Of a stretch of DNA of 64,000 nt, positions 1-8,609 are shown piece after piece; the stretch's first letter is position 1, and every line of letters begins with the position of its first letter. Position numbers and translations under genes: made by a program. The notes beneath the pieces were generated by a model. The model was not told where the DNA came from. It searched no databases and saw nothing but the letters and a program-made list of their open reading frames with translations. The DNA comes from Clostridia bacterium (GTDB taxonomy: Bacteria > Bacillota > Clostridia > Oscillospirales > Acutalibacteraceae): assembly GCA_017507805.1 (NCBI GenBank), contig JAFWAC010000012.1, positions 1-64,000 of the forward strand. The letters are read 5' to 3'.

Positions 1-348
1 ATAGGTCACAACACAGTCGGCTTTGCTTATCATCCATCGGTTTCTTTTGTCAATGGCAAATTTCGGCGGTGTTTTTTCAAGCACTGCAGGGTATATTGTG
101 TTCTCAAAATCGCGGTATTCATACTCGTCTTTTTTCCCGGGTATGTAGGCGAGTGCAACATAATATTTAATGTGCGGATATGCCTTTTTAAGCTCTTTAA
201 GACAGCTTATGACGGTACGGTCAAATCCGCCCTGATTGCCGACATAAAAGGTATCCGCTTGTTTTTGCTCTATTAAATCCTTTAAAACGGCAATTAATTC
301 GGATTTTATTTCGGGTATCATTCTGTGACCGAAAAATGTAACCGTCAT
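1..348 (-). CDS. SLOG-family (DUF1273/YpsA-like) protein, 3' end outside window
   Basis: Minus-strand reading frame open from ATG at 348 to the window edge (116 codons, C-terminus missing). It begins MTVTFFGHRMIPEIKSEL and contains FYVGNQGGFDRTVISCLKEL, the N-terminal Rossmann-like pattern (hydrophobic strand, GHR, later GNQGxFD) of small SLOG proteins, which are thought to bind nucleotides or nucleotide-derived ligands. Their physiological role is unknown. A GGGAGGAG ribosome binding site lies at about 358-366. The gene sits directly behind a structured, terminator-bearing RNA leader (373-575), so its expression is probably conditional. A second, unlinked SLOG protein occurs at 39257-39811. 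Family assignment is from recalled motifs. Confidence 0.75.
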   Translation of the reverse strand, partial: MTVTFFGHRMIPEIKSELIAVLKDLIEQKQADTFYVGNQGGFDRTVISCLKELKKAYPHIKYYVALAYIPGKKDEYEYRDFENTIYPAVLEKTPPKFAIDKRNRWMISKADCVVTY

Positions 349-372
349 AGCCTGTTTCTCCTCCCTAAAAAT

Positions 373-575
373 AAAAAAGTGCGCAACCGAAGCTACGCAC
401 CGAAAAACGCAAACTCCGATTGTCGCCAAACAAATTTATACAGCACGGATTTTCTCACATACTCATAAATAGAATTTGCGTTTTTACCAAATTCAAAATA
501 AGTATGCGAAAAAAGGATATAAAAATACCCTTGAAAATAAAATTGGCTGTATGTTTAATTTGTTTGGCAAGATTA
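373..575 (-). ncRNA. Structured RNA leader or sRNA with intrinsic terminator (copy 1)
   Basis: Read on the minus strand, a promoter (-35 TTGTAA at 598-603, 17-bp spacer, -10 TATACT at 575-580) starts a transcript at about 569. An outer stem pairs 546-572 with 420-446 (core GCCAAACAAATT plus CTGTA). Inside it is a long A/T-rich hairpin with loop motif GGTAAAAACGC (472-488). A conserved linker GGAGTTTGCGTTTTTC (402-417) follows, then a 9-bp hairpin with a cUUCGg tetraloop (379-400) and a U-tract TTTTTTATTTTT, then the ribosome binding site of the SLOG gene. The linker is complementary to the apical loop over about 14 positions including one G-U. The same architecture recurs at 50619-50790. I do not recognise an Rfam family; it could be a cis attenuator or a free sRNA. 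Confidence 0.7.
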
Positions 576-603
576 GTATATCACACTTTTAGAATTTTTA
601 CAA
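575..603 (-). promoter_or_regulatory. Promoter of RNA leader copy 1
   Basis: -35 TTGTAA (598-603), 17-bp spacer, -10 TATACT (575-580) on the minus strand. The predicted start falls at the first bases of the outer stem. Copy 2 has a promoter in the equivalent place, with the similar downstream bases AWTCTTGC. Confidence 0.65.
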
Positions 604-635
604 CTTAATTATACATATAATTGAAATTATCTTTT

Positions 636-657
636 CGTAGGGACAGGCGTCCCTACG
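636..657. repeat. Dispersed palindrome, family A (short form)
   Basis: CGTAGGGAC (636-644) and GTCCCTACG (649-657) form a perfect 9-bp inverted repeat around AGGC. The core GTAGGGACAGGCGTCCC recurs in a longer inverted-repeat element at 49355-49427. The rest of the interval up to the PBP gene is A/T-rich, and I see only that gene's promoter in it. Confidence 0.7.
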
Positions 658-729
658 ATATATCTTTTGTTTTTTCTTTGATGAAATTTTAAATTTTCTT
701 TAATTATAAGGATATATAGGGGCTAAAAG

Positions 730-758
730 TTGATTTTTCAGGATAAATGTGGTAGAAT
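730..758 (+). promoter_or_regulatory. Promoter of the penicillin-binding protein gene
   Basis: TTGATT (730-735), 17-bp spacer, TAGAAT (753-758), about 30 bases before the start codon. Confidence 0.6.
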
Positions 759-789
759 ATTGGTGTATGCTTAAGCGGAGGTGCTTATA

Positions 790-3216
790 ATGGAAAACAA
801 AGACCGTGATTTTTTTGAAAAGGAAAACGAAAATAACGACCTTTTTAGTTACGATAATTCCGCAAATGCCGTAAATGAGGGAGAAAACAGTTTCGATTTG
901 AACAGCTTTTCCTCACACCAAAGCAATAACGGCGGTGACAGCAAAAACGGTAAAAAGAAGGGCAAAAAGGGCAAGACAAAGCAAAGGGTGTTAAAGGTTT
1001 TTCTCTCCCTGTTTCTTGTCGGTCTTATAACAGTTTGTCTTGTTGTGGCAAGCTTTATGTTTTATGCCTTTACCATGGTTGACGGCACAATGGAGGAGGA
1101 TCTTGAAAACTCCCTTAACTTCACCACCACCGTTTATATTGATGACGGCGAGGGCAATTACACAGAATACCGCCGCCTTCATGCCGAATACAACCGAATT
1201 TGGGTTGATTATCTCAATCCCGATAATGTTGAATTGCCCGATGATTATGAGGGTATACCCCAAACCCTTGCGAATGCCTTTGTTGCAATCGAGGACAGGC
1301 GTTTTTTTGAGCATGAGGGTGTTGACTGGAAGCGTACAATGGGTGCTTTTATAAACGAGTTTGTGCCCATTTATTCCTCAAGGCAGGGCGGCTCGACCAT
1401 CACACAGCAGTTGGTTAAAAACCTTACGGATGACCGTTCGCAAAAGGCGAGCCGTAAGGTGCGCGAAATTATGCGTGCGAGATATCTTGAAAGTAAATAT
1501 GCCAAGGACACCATTCTTGAATGTTATCTTAACACCATTCCGTTAGACCACGGTATTTACGGGGTTGAGGTTGCGGCTAACTACTATTTCGGCAAGAATG
1601 TAAAGGACCTCACACTTGTGGAATGTGCCGCGATTGCGGCAATTACCAAAAGCCCAACCTACTATTCGCCTGACGATAATCCCGAAAACAATCGCGAACG
1701 CCGCAACACCGTTCTCTATGAGATGTATACCCAAGGCTACATTACAAAGGATGAGTATGATGAAGCCGTTGACACCGAGCTTGATGTTGTCTCGGAGGAG
1801 GGTGTTCTCAACCGCGGCAGTATAAATTCATACTTTATTGATGCACTTATTTCTCAGGTCTCCAAGGATTTAGCAGAGAAATACGGCTATGACAAAGCGC
1901 ACGCAGACAATCTTTTCTATAACAACGGTTACAAAATATATGCAACCTTAGACCCCGATATGCAGGAAGCCGCCGAAAAGGTTTTCAAGGATTCCGATAC
2001 CTATGCCATCAAAAACAAGCAGGGGCAGTACATGACCGGCGGTATTACTGTTATGGACTACGAGGGACACATCAAGGCAATCGTGGGAAGCATCGGTGAA
2101 AAAACCACCAACCGCGGCTTTAACTGTGCCACCGATGCAGTGCGTCAGCCCGGCTCGACTATGAAGCCGATTGCCGCCTATGCTCCGGCGATTGAGCAGG
2201 ATTTGATAACCTATTCGAGTCTGGTCAACGATACCAAAACCAACTATAAGAATTGGTATCCAAAGAATTGGTACAATTCTTTTTGGGGCAACATTACCGT
2301 TCAATATGCATTGGAGCGTTCTGTAAACACCATTCCCGTATATCTTGTAAACAAATTAACTCCCCAGACCTCTTATGATTTTCTCACCCAAAAATTGGGC
2401 ATCACCACCCTTAATGCCGAGGATATAAACCTTTCTCCCTTGGGAATGGGCGGCACAAACGGGGGTCTTACAACGGTTGAATCGGCTGCGGCATTTGCTG
2501 TATTCGGAAACGGCGGTCTTTATTATGAGCCCACCTTCTACACAAAGGTTACCGACCAAAAGGGCACCGTTATTCTTGAGCACAACAGCCAACCGCAGAT
2601 GGCAATAAGCGAGGACACCGCAACCATTATGAATCATCTGCTTCAAACCGTTGTTTATGGCTCTAACGGTACAGGTACAAGAGCCAAATCCTACATTAAA
2701 AATATGAAGATTTATGCAAAAACCGGTACCTCAAACAATCAAAACGACCTTTGGTTTGTTGGCGGCACCCCCTACTATGTCGCATCCTGCTGGTGCGGAT
2801 ATGAGGAAATGCAGGCTATACCAAGCGCTTACAGCGGTATTGCGCTGACTATGTGGGGCAATGTAATGTCTGAAATTCATTCAGGACTTAAAGCCAAGGA
2901 ATTTACCGACAGTGATTATACTGTTGACAAGTATTACTGCGCCTCCACAGGTAAGCTGGCAACAAAAGCCTGTCCCTCAAAAGCGGTAGGCTGGTATAAG
3001 AAAAGTAATGTTCCCGGAGCCTGCACCTCCCACAGCGGTGAGCTTTTGGGCAAGCCCGGCTCCGAGCCTGTTGAGGATAAGGACAAGGATAAGGACACCT
3101 CAAGCAATCAAAGCTCCTCCTCGCAAAGCCAGACCGAATCCTCCGAAAACCAAAGCTCAACGGGAAGCGGTACTGAGAATACCGAAACCGCCCAAAGCGA
3201 CACTCAAGAGGAATAA
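790..3216 (+). CDS. Class A penicillin-binding protein (bifunctional transglycosylase/transpeptidase)
   Basis: Polymerises and cross-links peptidoglycan on the outer face of the membrane. ATG at 790 is preferred over the in-frame GTG at 781 because GGAGGT (777-782) is spaced 7 bases from it. In order: a polar Lys/Gly-rich cytoplasmic tail, one membrane segment (about residues 67-94), a GT51 domain with EDRRFFEHEGVD (about 167) and QGGSTITQQL (about 198), then the transpeptidase domain with STMK (about 455, nucleophile Ser), SVN, and KTGTS (about 643). It ends in a low-complexity Asp/Lys then Ser/Gln/Glu tail, often seen in clostridial PBPs. About 808 aa, usual for a PBP1A/PonA type. All catalytic motifs are intact. 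It is monocistronic, with its own promoter and a terminator. Confidence 0.96.
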   Translation: MENKDRDFFEKENENNDLFSYDNSANAVNEGENSFDLNSFSSHQSNNGGDSKNGKKKGKKGKTKQRVLKVFLSLFLVGLITVCLVVASFMFYAFTMVDGTMEEDLENSLNFTTTVYIDDGEGNYTEYRRLHAEYNRIWVDYLNPDNVELPDDYEGIPQTLANAFVAIEDRRFFEHEGVDWKRTMGAFINEFVPIYSSRQGGSTITQQLVKNLTDDRSQKASRKVREIMRARYLESKYAKDTILECYLNTIPLDHGIYGVEVAANYYFGKNVKDLTLVECAAIAAITKSPTYYSPDDNPENNRERRNTVLYEMYTQGYITKDEYDEAVDTELDVVSEEGVLNRGSINSYFIDALISQVSKDLAEKYGYDKAHADNLFYNNGYKIYATLDPDMQEAAEKVFKDSDTYAIKNKQGQYMTGGITVMDYEGHIKAIVGSIGEKTTNRGFNCATDAVRQPGSTMKPIAAYAPAIEQDLITYSSLVNDTKTNYKNWYPKNWYNSFWGNITVQYALERSVNTIPVYLVNKLTPQTSYDFLTQKLGITTLNAEDINLSPLGMGGTNGGLTTVESAAAFAVFGNGGLYYEPTFYTKVTDQKGTVILEHNSQPQMAISEDTATIMNHLLQTVVYGSNGTGTRAKSYIKNMKIYAKTGTSNNQNDLWFVGGTPYYVASCWCGYEEMQAIPSAYSGIALTMWGNVMSEIHSGLKAKEFTDSDYTVDKYYCASTGKLATKACPSKAVGWYKKSNVPGACTSHSGELLGKPGSEPVEDKDKDKDTSSNQSSSSQSQTESSENQSSTGSGTENTETAQSDTQEE

Positions 3217-3229
3217 TTAAAAATGTATC

Positions 3230-3263
3230 AGGGAAACATTCCAAATGGAGTGTTTCCCTTTAA
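3230..3263 (+). terminator. Intrinsic terminator after the PBP gene
   Basis: AGGGAAACA-TTCC / GGAG-TGTTTCCCT hairpin (3230-3259) followed by a short T-rich run, 14 bases after the stop codon. Confidence 0.75.
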
Positions 3264-3288
3264 TAACATGATTTAAATTGGAGAAAAT

Positions 3289-4170
3289 ATGCTGGAATTT
3301 AAAAACATTGAGCTTAAGGACTACGAAATTTTTAAAAAATTCACCGCAGAAAGTGATGAGCTTTCCTGCGAAAACACATTTATTAATCTTATAGCATGGC
3401 AAAATATCTATCAAAATATGTTTGCTGTCAGTGACGGTCAGCTTTTTATAATGTCCGGCGATAGGGCAAACAAAATATTCCGTTTACCCATGGGCGGTGA
3501 GCTTGAAGCAGGCTTACTGACTTTAGAGAAAAGTTTCGGTAAAAATCTTAGTTTTTGGATACCCGAAGGAAAGGATTTCGAGCTATTCAGAAAGTGCCGT
3601 CCGAATTATCATTGTGCAGAGAAAGCCGATGCCTGTGACTATATCTATCTGAGAGATGATTTGGCAGAGCTGGCAGGTAAAAAATATCACTCAAAGCGCA
3701 ATCACATAAGTGCTTTTTCCAGAAAGCACGCATGGCGTTATGAAACGATAAGCCCAAGCAATATACCGCAAGTAAAGCTATGTGCCGAGCAGTGGTACAA
3801 AGAAAACGCACACAAGGCAGACCGATTTATGCTTTGTGAAAAGGAGACGGTTGGAGTTATTCTTGACAATCTTTCCTTTTTAGATGTAAAAGGCGGGGCA
3901 ATTTTAATTGATGACCGCGTTGTTGCATTTACCTTAGGCTCCCCGATAAGCCCATCTGCATTTGACATTCATATAGAAAAAGCCCTGAGCGAATTTTCTG
4001 AGGGGTATGCTGTAATTAACAGAGAGTTTGCAAAAAACGAGCTTGGTCAATACAAATACATCAACCGTGAGGACGATATGGGTATCGAGGGACTGCGCCG
4101 CGCAAAGCTTTCATACAAGCCACAGCTTCTGTTGAAAAAATACTTCTGCACACCGGAGGAAAGAAATTGA
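3289..4170 (+). CDS. DUF2156 domain protein (GNAT-fold, phosphatidylglycerol lysyltransferase C-domain-like)
   Basis: A 293-residue soluble protein starting MLEFKNIELKDYEIFKKF with CENTFINLIAWQ, typical of stand-alone DUF2156 proteins. These correspond to the catalytic double-GNAT domain of MprF without its membrane flippase part. The real substrate is unknown. No membrane segment is seen. The pattern HSKRNHISAFSRKH near residues 131-144 matches the conserved basic stretch of the family. Ribosome binding site TTGGAGAA precedes ATG 3289. The stop overlaps the TTG start of the following acetyltransferase by 4 bases, so they are translationally coupled. Confidence 0.85.
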   Translation: MLEFKNIELKDYEIFKKFTAESDELSCENTFINLIAWQNIYQNMFAVSDGQLFIMSGDRANKIFRLPMGGELEAGLLTLEKSFGKNLSFWIPEGKDFELFRKCRPNYHCAEKADACDYIYLRDDLAELAGKKYHSKRNHISAFSRKHAWRYETISPSNIPQVKLCAEQWYKENAHKADRFMLCEKETVGVILDNLSFLDVKGGAILIDDRVVAFTLGSPISPSAFDIHIEKALSEFSEGYAVINREFAKNELGQYKYINREDDMGIEGLRRAKLSYKPQLLLKKYFCTPEERN

Positions 4171-4685
4171 ACGCGAAAGAGCAATGCAAAAAAATATATC
4201 TTGAAGCTTTTGATGACGGTGATGACAGTTTTACCAAAATGCTTTTTGAAAACTGTTTTGAATACTGCCGTTACAGTGTCAGTGGAGATACCGTTACCGC
4301 CATGCTTTTTGCACTCCCCTGCGAGCTTGTCTGCCCTACTCACAGCATAAATACTATTTATCTCTATGCAGTGGCAACTCTTAAAGACTACCGCGGTCAG
4401 GGAATTATGAGCGAGCTTATTGAAAAAATAAAGAAGCAGAGCCAAAACACTCTGCTTCTTTTAAGACCTATTGATAATTCTGTGATAAGCTTTTATAAAA
4501 GGCTTGGATTTAAGGAAACAGCGGTTGATAACCGCACAAGCGGTCTGCCGTTTGTCAAGCCATTGGGTGGATACCGCGAATTGGCAAAGGCAGTTGGCTG
4601 TGACGGCGAAAGCTTCACCGCGATGTATTTCTCACAAACCGAGCGAATACCAAGCAAAATAAGCTTTAAGGACAGTATGCCTTAA
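4167..4685 (+). CDS. GNAT-family N-acetyltransferase
   Basis: TTG start at 4167 chosen because GGAGGA (4155-4160) is ideally placed; no ATG is available nearby. 172 aa. The acetyl-CoA loop motif YRGQGIMSELI (about residues 73-83) and the C-terminal SFYKRLGFKE strand-helix are typical of GNAT enzymes. The acceptor substrate cannot be read from the sequence. Coupled to the upstream DUF2156 gene. An unusually strong hairpin (4430-4461) lies inside the coding region. The gene ends one base before the convergent gene at 4686, with no room for a terminator between them. Confidence 0.85.
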   Translation: MNAKEQCKKIYLEAFDDGDDSFTKMLFENCFEYCRYSVSGDTVTAMLFALPCELVCPTHSINTIYLYAVATLKDYRGQGIMSELIEKIKKQSQNTLLLLRPIDNSVISFYKRLGFKETAVDNRTSGLPFVKPLGGYRELAKAVGCDGESFTAMYFSQTERIPSKISFKDSMP

Positions 4686-5051
4686 TCACTCCAAAATTTC
4701 CCAATAATATCTGCGATCAGAGGGTGGGAAATCATCAAGCACACCGTATTCGGGGTCATAGAATTTACCCTTAAAATAAAGCGACCAATGCCAGCATTTA
4801 GGGGTTTCAAGACTAAGAAAACAAATTGGGGGCAATTGCTCCTTTTTTTGTACCGCAATGCGTTTCGGATTATAAGCTATACCGCAACAGTCAAGAACGG
4901 AAAGCATCTGTTTCAGGGTTGTTTCGCGCTCTGTGCCCGAAAGCTCAATCGCTTTATCAACCGTTATGTCTGCAAGCATTGCCAGCACTGCCTGACCGCA
5001 CTGTAAGGATGTTGGCTCAAAGATATGCTTTGGTTTTTCGGTGATAGGCAT
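4686..5051 (-). CDS. Small papain-fold / peptidase C39-like protein
   Basis: 121 aa from ATG 5051, which has AAAGGAG about 8 bases upstream; the in-frame codons further upstream lack a ribosome binding site. The layout is EPTSLQCGQAVLAMLA (candidate nucleophile Cys, about residue 19), then WHWSLYFKGKFYDPEYG near residue 90 (candidate His, followed by Asp). This is the Cys-His-Asp order of C39-like cysteine-protease folds. There is no signal peptide and no exporter next to it, so it is probably a cytoplasmic hydrolase or a degenerate relative. Substrate unknown. Confidence 0.6.
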   Translation of the reverse strand: MPITEKPKHIFEPTSLQCGQAVLAMLADITVDKAIELSGTERETTLKQMLSVLDCCGIAYNPKRIAVQKKEQLPPICFLSLETPKCWHWSLYFKGKFYDPEYGVLDDFPPSDRRYYWEILE

Positions 5052-5110
5052 TTTCTTTTCTCCTTTAGTGATACACACCTATTCAGGATATGAATTTGAA
5101 AGATACAAAA

Positions 5111-5140
5111 GCAGCCGCCGTTTTAACAATCGGCGGCTGC
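5111..5140 (-). terminator. Intrinsic terminator of rpsB-tsf
   Basis: Perfect 10-bp stem GCAGCCGCCG / CGGCGGCTGC (5111-5120, 5131-5140), followed on the minus strand by TTTTG, just beyond the tsf stop codon. Confidence 0.85.
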
Positions 5141-5155
5141 TTGTATAGCTTTAAA

Positions 5156-6067
5156 TTATTTTACCATGCTGGCAACTTCGGAAGCAAAGTCATCAACGCG
5201 CTTCTCAATACCCTCGCCCTTTTCAAAACGAACAAAGGAAACGATTTTAATATCAGCACCAAGCTGCTTAGCAGTGTTTTCGATATACTTAGCAACGGTA
5301 ATATCGCCGTCCATAACGAACTGCTGTTCAACAAGGCAGTTTTCCTTATAGTATTTGCCAATCTTACCGTCAACAATCTTACCGAGAACAGCCTCAGGCT
5401 TGTTAGCCATTTTGGGGTCTTCCTTCATCTGAGCGATAAGGATTTCCTTTTCCTTAGCCAAAACAGACTCGGGAACCGAAGCCTCGTCCAAGTAAGAGGG
5501 GTTCATTGCCGCAATCTGCATTGCAATGCTCTTACCCATAGCAACAAACTCGGGATTTTCAGCATCAAGCTCGGTTTCAAAGTTTACAATAACGCCAATC
5601 TTGCCGCCTGCGTGAACATAGGAAACAACCTTGCCCTCATAGCGAACGAAACGGCGGATTTTGATGTTTTCACGGATAGCAAGGAAAAGCTCCTGAACCT
5701 TTTCCTCAACGGTCTGACCGTCCTTCTCGCACTTGAGAAGAGCATCAACATCAGCAGGATTTTGTTCAGCAATGATTTCTGCAACCTCTGCTGCAAGAGC
5801 CTTAAATCCGTCACCGTTAGCAACAAAGTCAGTCTCGCTGTTAAGCTCAACAACAACGCCAACGCCATTCTTTGTATAAGCACAAACAGTACCCTCTGCG
5901 GCGATACGGCTGGATTTCTTAGCTTGTGAAGCCAAGCCCTTTTCTCTCAAATAATCGGCAGCGGCATCCATGTTGCCGTCTGTCTCGGTGAGGGCTTTTT
6001 TGCAGTCCATCATACCGCAACCGGTTTTTTCTCTTAAAGCCTGTACATCTTTAGCAGTAAAAGACAT
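5156..6067 (-). CDS. tsf: Translation elongation factor Ts
   Basis: Guanine nucleotide exchange factor for EF-Tu. Starts MSFTAKDVQALREKTGCGMMDCKKAL, the UBA-like N-terminal domain and signature TGCGMMDCKKAL. Later comes VVVELNSETDFVA, the EF-Tu-binding core motif. 303 aa, full length for the Firmicute form. It lies 27 bp downstream of rpsB in the conserved rpsB-tsf order, with a strong terminator after it. Confidence 0.98.
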   Translation of the reverse strand: MSFTAKDVQALREKTGCGMMDCKKALTETDGNMDAAADYLREKGLASQAKKSSRIAAEGTVCAYTKNGVGVVVELNSETDFVANGDGFKALAAEVAEIIAEQNPADVDALLKCEKDGQTVEEKVQELFLAIRENIKIRRFVRYEGKVVSYVHAGGKIGVIVNFETELDAENPEFVAMGKSIAMQIAAMNPSYLDEASVPESVLAKEKEILIAQMKEDPKMANKPEAVLGKIVDGKIGKYYKENCLVEQQFVMDGDITVAKYIENTAKQLGADIKIVSFVRFEKGEGIEKRVDDFASEVASMVK

Positions 6068-6094
6068 CTGTATTTCCTCCGAATATTATATTAA

Positions 6095-6859
6095 TTATTC
6101 CGCATCCTCAGCGGTTTCCTCAGCTACTTCTTCCTCAGCCTCAACAGCCTCGTCATTAGCTGCTGTACCCATTTCGGTACCCTGTCTGCCCTCGATTACA
6201 GCGGCAGCCATTGTCTCTGCAATGAGCTTAACTGCGCGGATAGCGTCATCGTTACCGGGGATAACAGCATCAATCTCGTCAGGGTCGCAGTTGGTATCAA
6301 CAATTGCGATGATCGGGATGCCGAGCTTCTTAGCCTCTGCAACGGCAATTCTTTCCTTGCGGGGGTCAACAATGAAGAGAGCGCCGGGGATCTTCTTCAT
6401 ATCCTGAATACCGCCTAAGAACTTCTCAAGCTTCTCAATTTCAAGATTAAGCTTGATAACCTCTTTCTTGGGCAAAAGCTCAAAAGTGCCGTCATCTCTC
6501 ATTGTGCGAAGCTGATTAAGTCTTGCAATTCTGGTGCGGATAGTTGTAAAGTTTGTGAGCATACCGCCGAGCCAACGAGCGTTGACATAGGGCATACCGC
6601 AATGCTCTGCTTCTTCCTTAACGGAATCCTGAGCCTGCTTCTTTGTTCCAACGAAAAGAATATCGCCGCCTTCAGCCGCAATGTCGCGAACGAACATATA
6701 AGCCTCGTTAAGCTTCTTAACGGTTTTCTGAAGGTCGATAATGTAAATTCCGTTGCGTTCTGTGAAAATGTACTCAGCCATTTTCGGGTTCCAGCGTCTG
6801 GTCTGATGTCCAAAATGAACACCGGCTTCAAGAAGCTGTTTCATAGTTACTACTGCCAT
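6095..6859 (-). CDS. rpsB: 30S ribosomal protein S2
   Basis: Starts [20 protein letters not shown] and contains [16 protein letters not shown] and [12 protein letters not shown], all S2 signatures. 254 aa, ending in an acidic Glu/Ala tail common in Firmicutes. First gene of rpsB-tsf. The leader is structured (6860-6988) and probably autoregulatory. TTAGGAGG ribosome binding site just upstream of ATG 6859. Confidence 0.98.
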   Translation of the reverse strand: MAVVTMKQLLEAGVHFGHQTRRWNPKMAEYIFTERNGIYIIDLQKTVKKLNEAYMFVRDIAAEGGDILFVGTKKQAQDSVKEEAEHCGMPYVNARWLGGMLTNFTTIRTRIARLNQLRTMRDDGTFELLPKKEVIKLNLEIEKLEKFLGGIQDMKKIPGALFIVDPRKERIAVAEAKKLGIPIIAIVDTNCDPDEIDAVIPGNDDAIRAVKLIAETMAAAVIEGRQGTEMGTAANDEAVEAEEEVAEETAEDAE

Positions 6860-6995
6860 TTGTTTTTCCTCCTAAAGGTTTTTCCTCCATCCCGCATATC
6901 ACTTCGGTCATCATCAGACAGTAAAAATGCACCCGACCGATGGTCTGCGGAATGTGTGTTTTATATTACTATTTTTCAATAGCTGGAAAATTATA
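6860..6995 (-). promoter_or_regulatory. rpsB promoter region and structured leader
   Basis: About 120 nt of leader from a start near 6983. Two nested helices are visible: CCGCA (6892-6896) with TGCGG (6946-6950), and TCGGTC (6904-6909) with GACCGA (6935-6940). Ribosomal-protein leaders of this size commonly bind their own product; S2 binding here is inferred. Confidence 0.5.
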
Positions 6996-7018
6996 TCACA
7001 ACTTTACACATTTTGCAA
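6990..7018 (-). promoter_or_regulatory. rpsB-tsf promoter
   Basis: -35 TTGCAA (7013-7018), 17-bp spacer, -10 TATAAT (6990-6995) on the minus strand. Confidence 0.7.
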
Positions 7019-7099
7019 GCTTTTTTTCATATTTGTTCTCTTTTTTTAGTTTTGTTTTTCGTAACCGTAATTTTCACACCGATCATTTCACACTAACCT

Positions 7100-8569
7100 T
7101 TAATTCTGACCGGTCACCTCAAGATATTTGGCGTAAGCATTTTCCCAATCAGCAGGATTTGCAGGAGTGTAATGCTTAATATCGGTAGAAGCGGAAACGG
7201 TCTTTCTTATATCTGCAAAATCGGCAAGCTCACCCAAAGCATAGTAAACCACGGCTATATTACCCATAACGGTAGCCTCGGTAGGGCCGGCAAGCACCTC
7301 AACATTGCAGGCATCGGCAGTCATACTGCAAAGGAGCTTATCCTTTATACCGCCGCCGAGCATATTGATTTTGGTATAGCTGCGTCCGCTTATCTTATTA
7401 AGGGCATTAACGGTATATTTATATTTCATGGCGATACTCTGATAAATGCATCTCATAATCTCGCCGCGGGTTTGAGGTACATACTGACCGGTTTTCTCGC
7501 AATATTTCTTTACTCTGCCCGGCAGATTGCCTGCTGTTTCAAAGGTCGGGTCATCAACATCGACAAAGCATTTGAAGGGTTCTGCCGCAAGGGCTTCCTT
7601 TTCAAGCACATCAAATCCGACCTCCTCACCCTCACGCTTCCATTGGCGGCGTGATTCCTGAATAAGCCAGAGTCCCATAATATTCTTTAAAAATCTTACC
7701 GTGTCATTAAAGCCGCCCTCATTTGTAAAGTTAAGCTTGCAAACCTCATCATTTATTATGGGCTGTTCATTTTCAATACCGAAAAGGCTCCATGTACCAC
7801 AGCTTATGTAGACAAAATCATCCGCATCGGATGGTGTCGCCGCTACGGCAGAAGCGGTGTCATGCTCGCAAACAGCAATAACCGGCACCTTTTGGCAGCC
7901 CAATTCCTCGCAGATTTCATCAGAAAGCATACCGTACACGTTGCCGCCCTTTATAACCTCGGGGAAAAGTTTTTTGGGAAGTCCCAATCTCTCAATAAGC
8001 TCGAAATCCCAATCCCTTTTATGGGGGTCGTAAAGATTTGTGGTGGAAGCTATACTTGCCTCCGACTTGATTTCACCTGTGAGCATATAGGCAAATAAAT
8101 CGGGTATGAGCAACAGCTTTTCTGCATTTTCAAGCATTTCAGGCTCGTTATACTTTAAGTACATAAGCTGATAAAGGGTGTTGATACGCATAAACTGTGT
8201 TCCTGTGCGGCCGTAAATCTCGTCCTTGGAGATTTCCTCAAAAACCCTTTCGGGAATGCCCTCTGTGCGTGTGTCACGGTAATGAACGGGGTTGCCCAAA
8301 AGCTTGCCCCTTTTATCAATAAGACCGAAATCCACACCCCATGTATCAATACCGATAGCGTCAAAGCCGCCGTTGTTGACAGCCTTGGTTATACTCGTTT
8401 TAATCTCAAAGAAAAGGCGAAGTATATCCCAATACATTGTTCCGTTTACAATCACGGTATCGTTGCTGAAGCGATGAATTTCCTCAATAGAAATTTTGCC
8501 GTTTTCAAGAGTGGCGAGCATTGCTCTGCCGCTTGAAGCGCCGAAGTCAAAGGAAAGAACCTTTTTCAT
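7100..8569 (-). CDS. rhaB: Rhamnulokinase (FGGY family)
   Basis: Phosphorylates L-rhamnulose to L-rhamnulose-1-phosphate in rhamnose catabolism. Starts MKKVLSFDFGASSGRAML (N-terminal ATP-binding fold with the ASSGR signature of RhaB) and contains GIDTWGVDFGLID, the sugar-binding DTWGVD motif, and GGGIKDKLL in the C-terminal FGGY domain. 489 aa, normal length. No rhaA, rhaD or transporter lies beside it; a GH106-like gene and a sugar isomerase are encoded elsewhere in the window. It faces the divergent methyltransferase gene across a short region holding two promoters and a 14-bp palindrome. Confidence 0.93.
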   Translation of the reverse strand: MKKVLSFDFGASSGRAMLATLENGKISIEEIHRFSNDTVIVNGTMYWDILRLFFEIKTSITKAVNNGGFDAIGIDTWGVDFGLIDKRGKLLGNPVHYRDTRTEGIPERVFEEISKDEIYGRTGTQFMRINTLYQLMYLKYNEPEMLENAEKLLLIPDLFAYMLTGEIKSEASIASTTNLYDPHKRDWDFELIERLGLPKKLFPEVIKGGNVYGMLSDEICEELGCQKVPVIAVCEHDTASAVAATPSDADDFVYISCGTWSLFGIENEQPIINDEVCKLNFTNEGGFNDTVRFLKNIMGLWLIQESRRQWKREGEEVGFDVLEKEALAAEPFKCFVDVDDPTFETAGNLPGRVKKYCEKTGQYVPQTRGEIMRCIYQSIAMKYKYTVNALNKISGRSYTKINMLGGGIKDKLLCSMTADACNVEVLAGPTEATVMGNIAVVYYALGELADFADIRKTVSASTDIKHYTPANPADWENAYAKYLEVTGQN

Positions 8570-8609
8570 AATATGTATACCTCCGTTTTTTTACATATCA
8601 CAAGTTTAT

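Noticed and set aside
420..608. 62-codon open frame in the RNA leader region
   Set aside because: Lies over the inverted repeats of the structured RNA and is antisense to it; no ribosome binding site.
4686..5051. Bacteriocin-processing C39 peptidase
   Set aside because: No ABC exporter, no GG-leader peptide gene and no membrane domain nearby; only the fold pattern is supported.
5090..5929. Long plus-strand open frame over tsf
   Set aside because: Antisense shadow of a conserved, full-length gene; no ribosome binding site or family motif.
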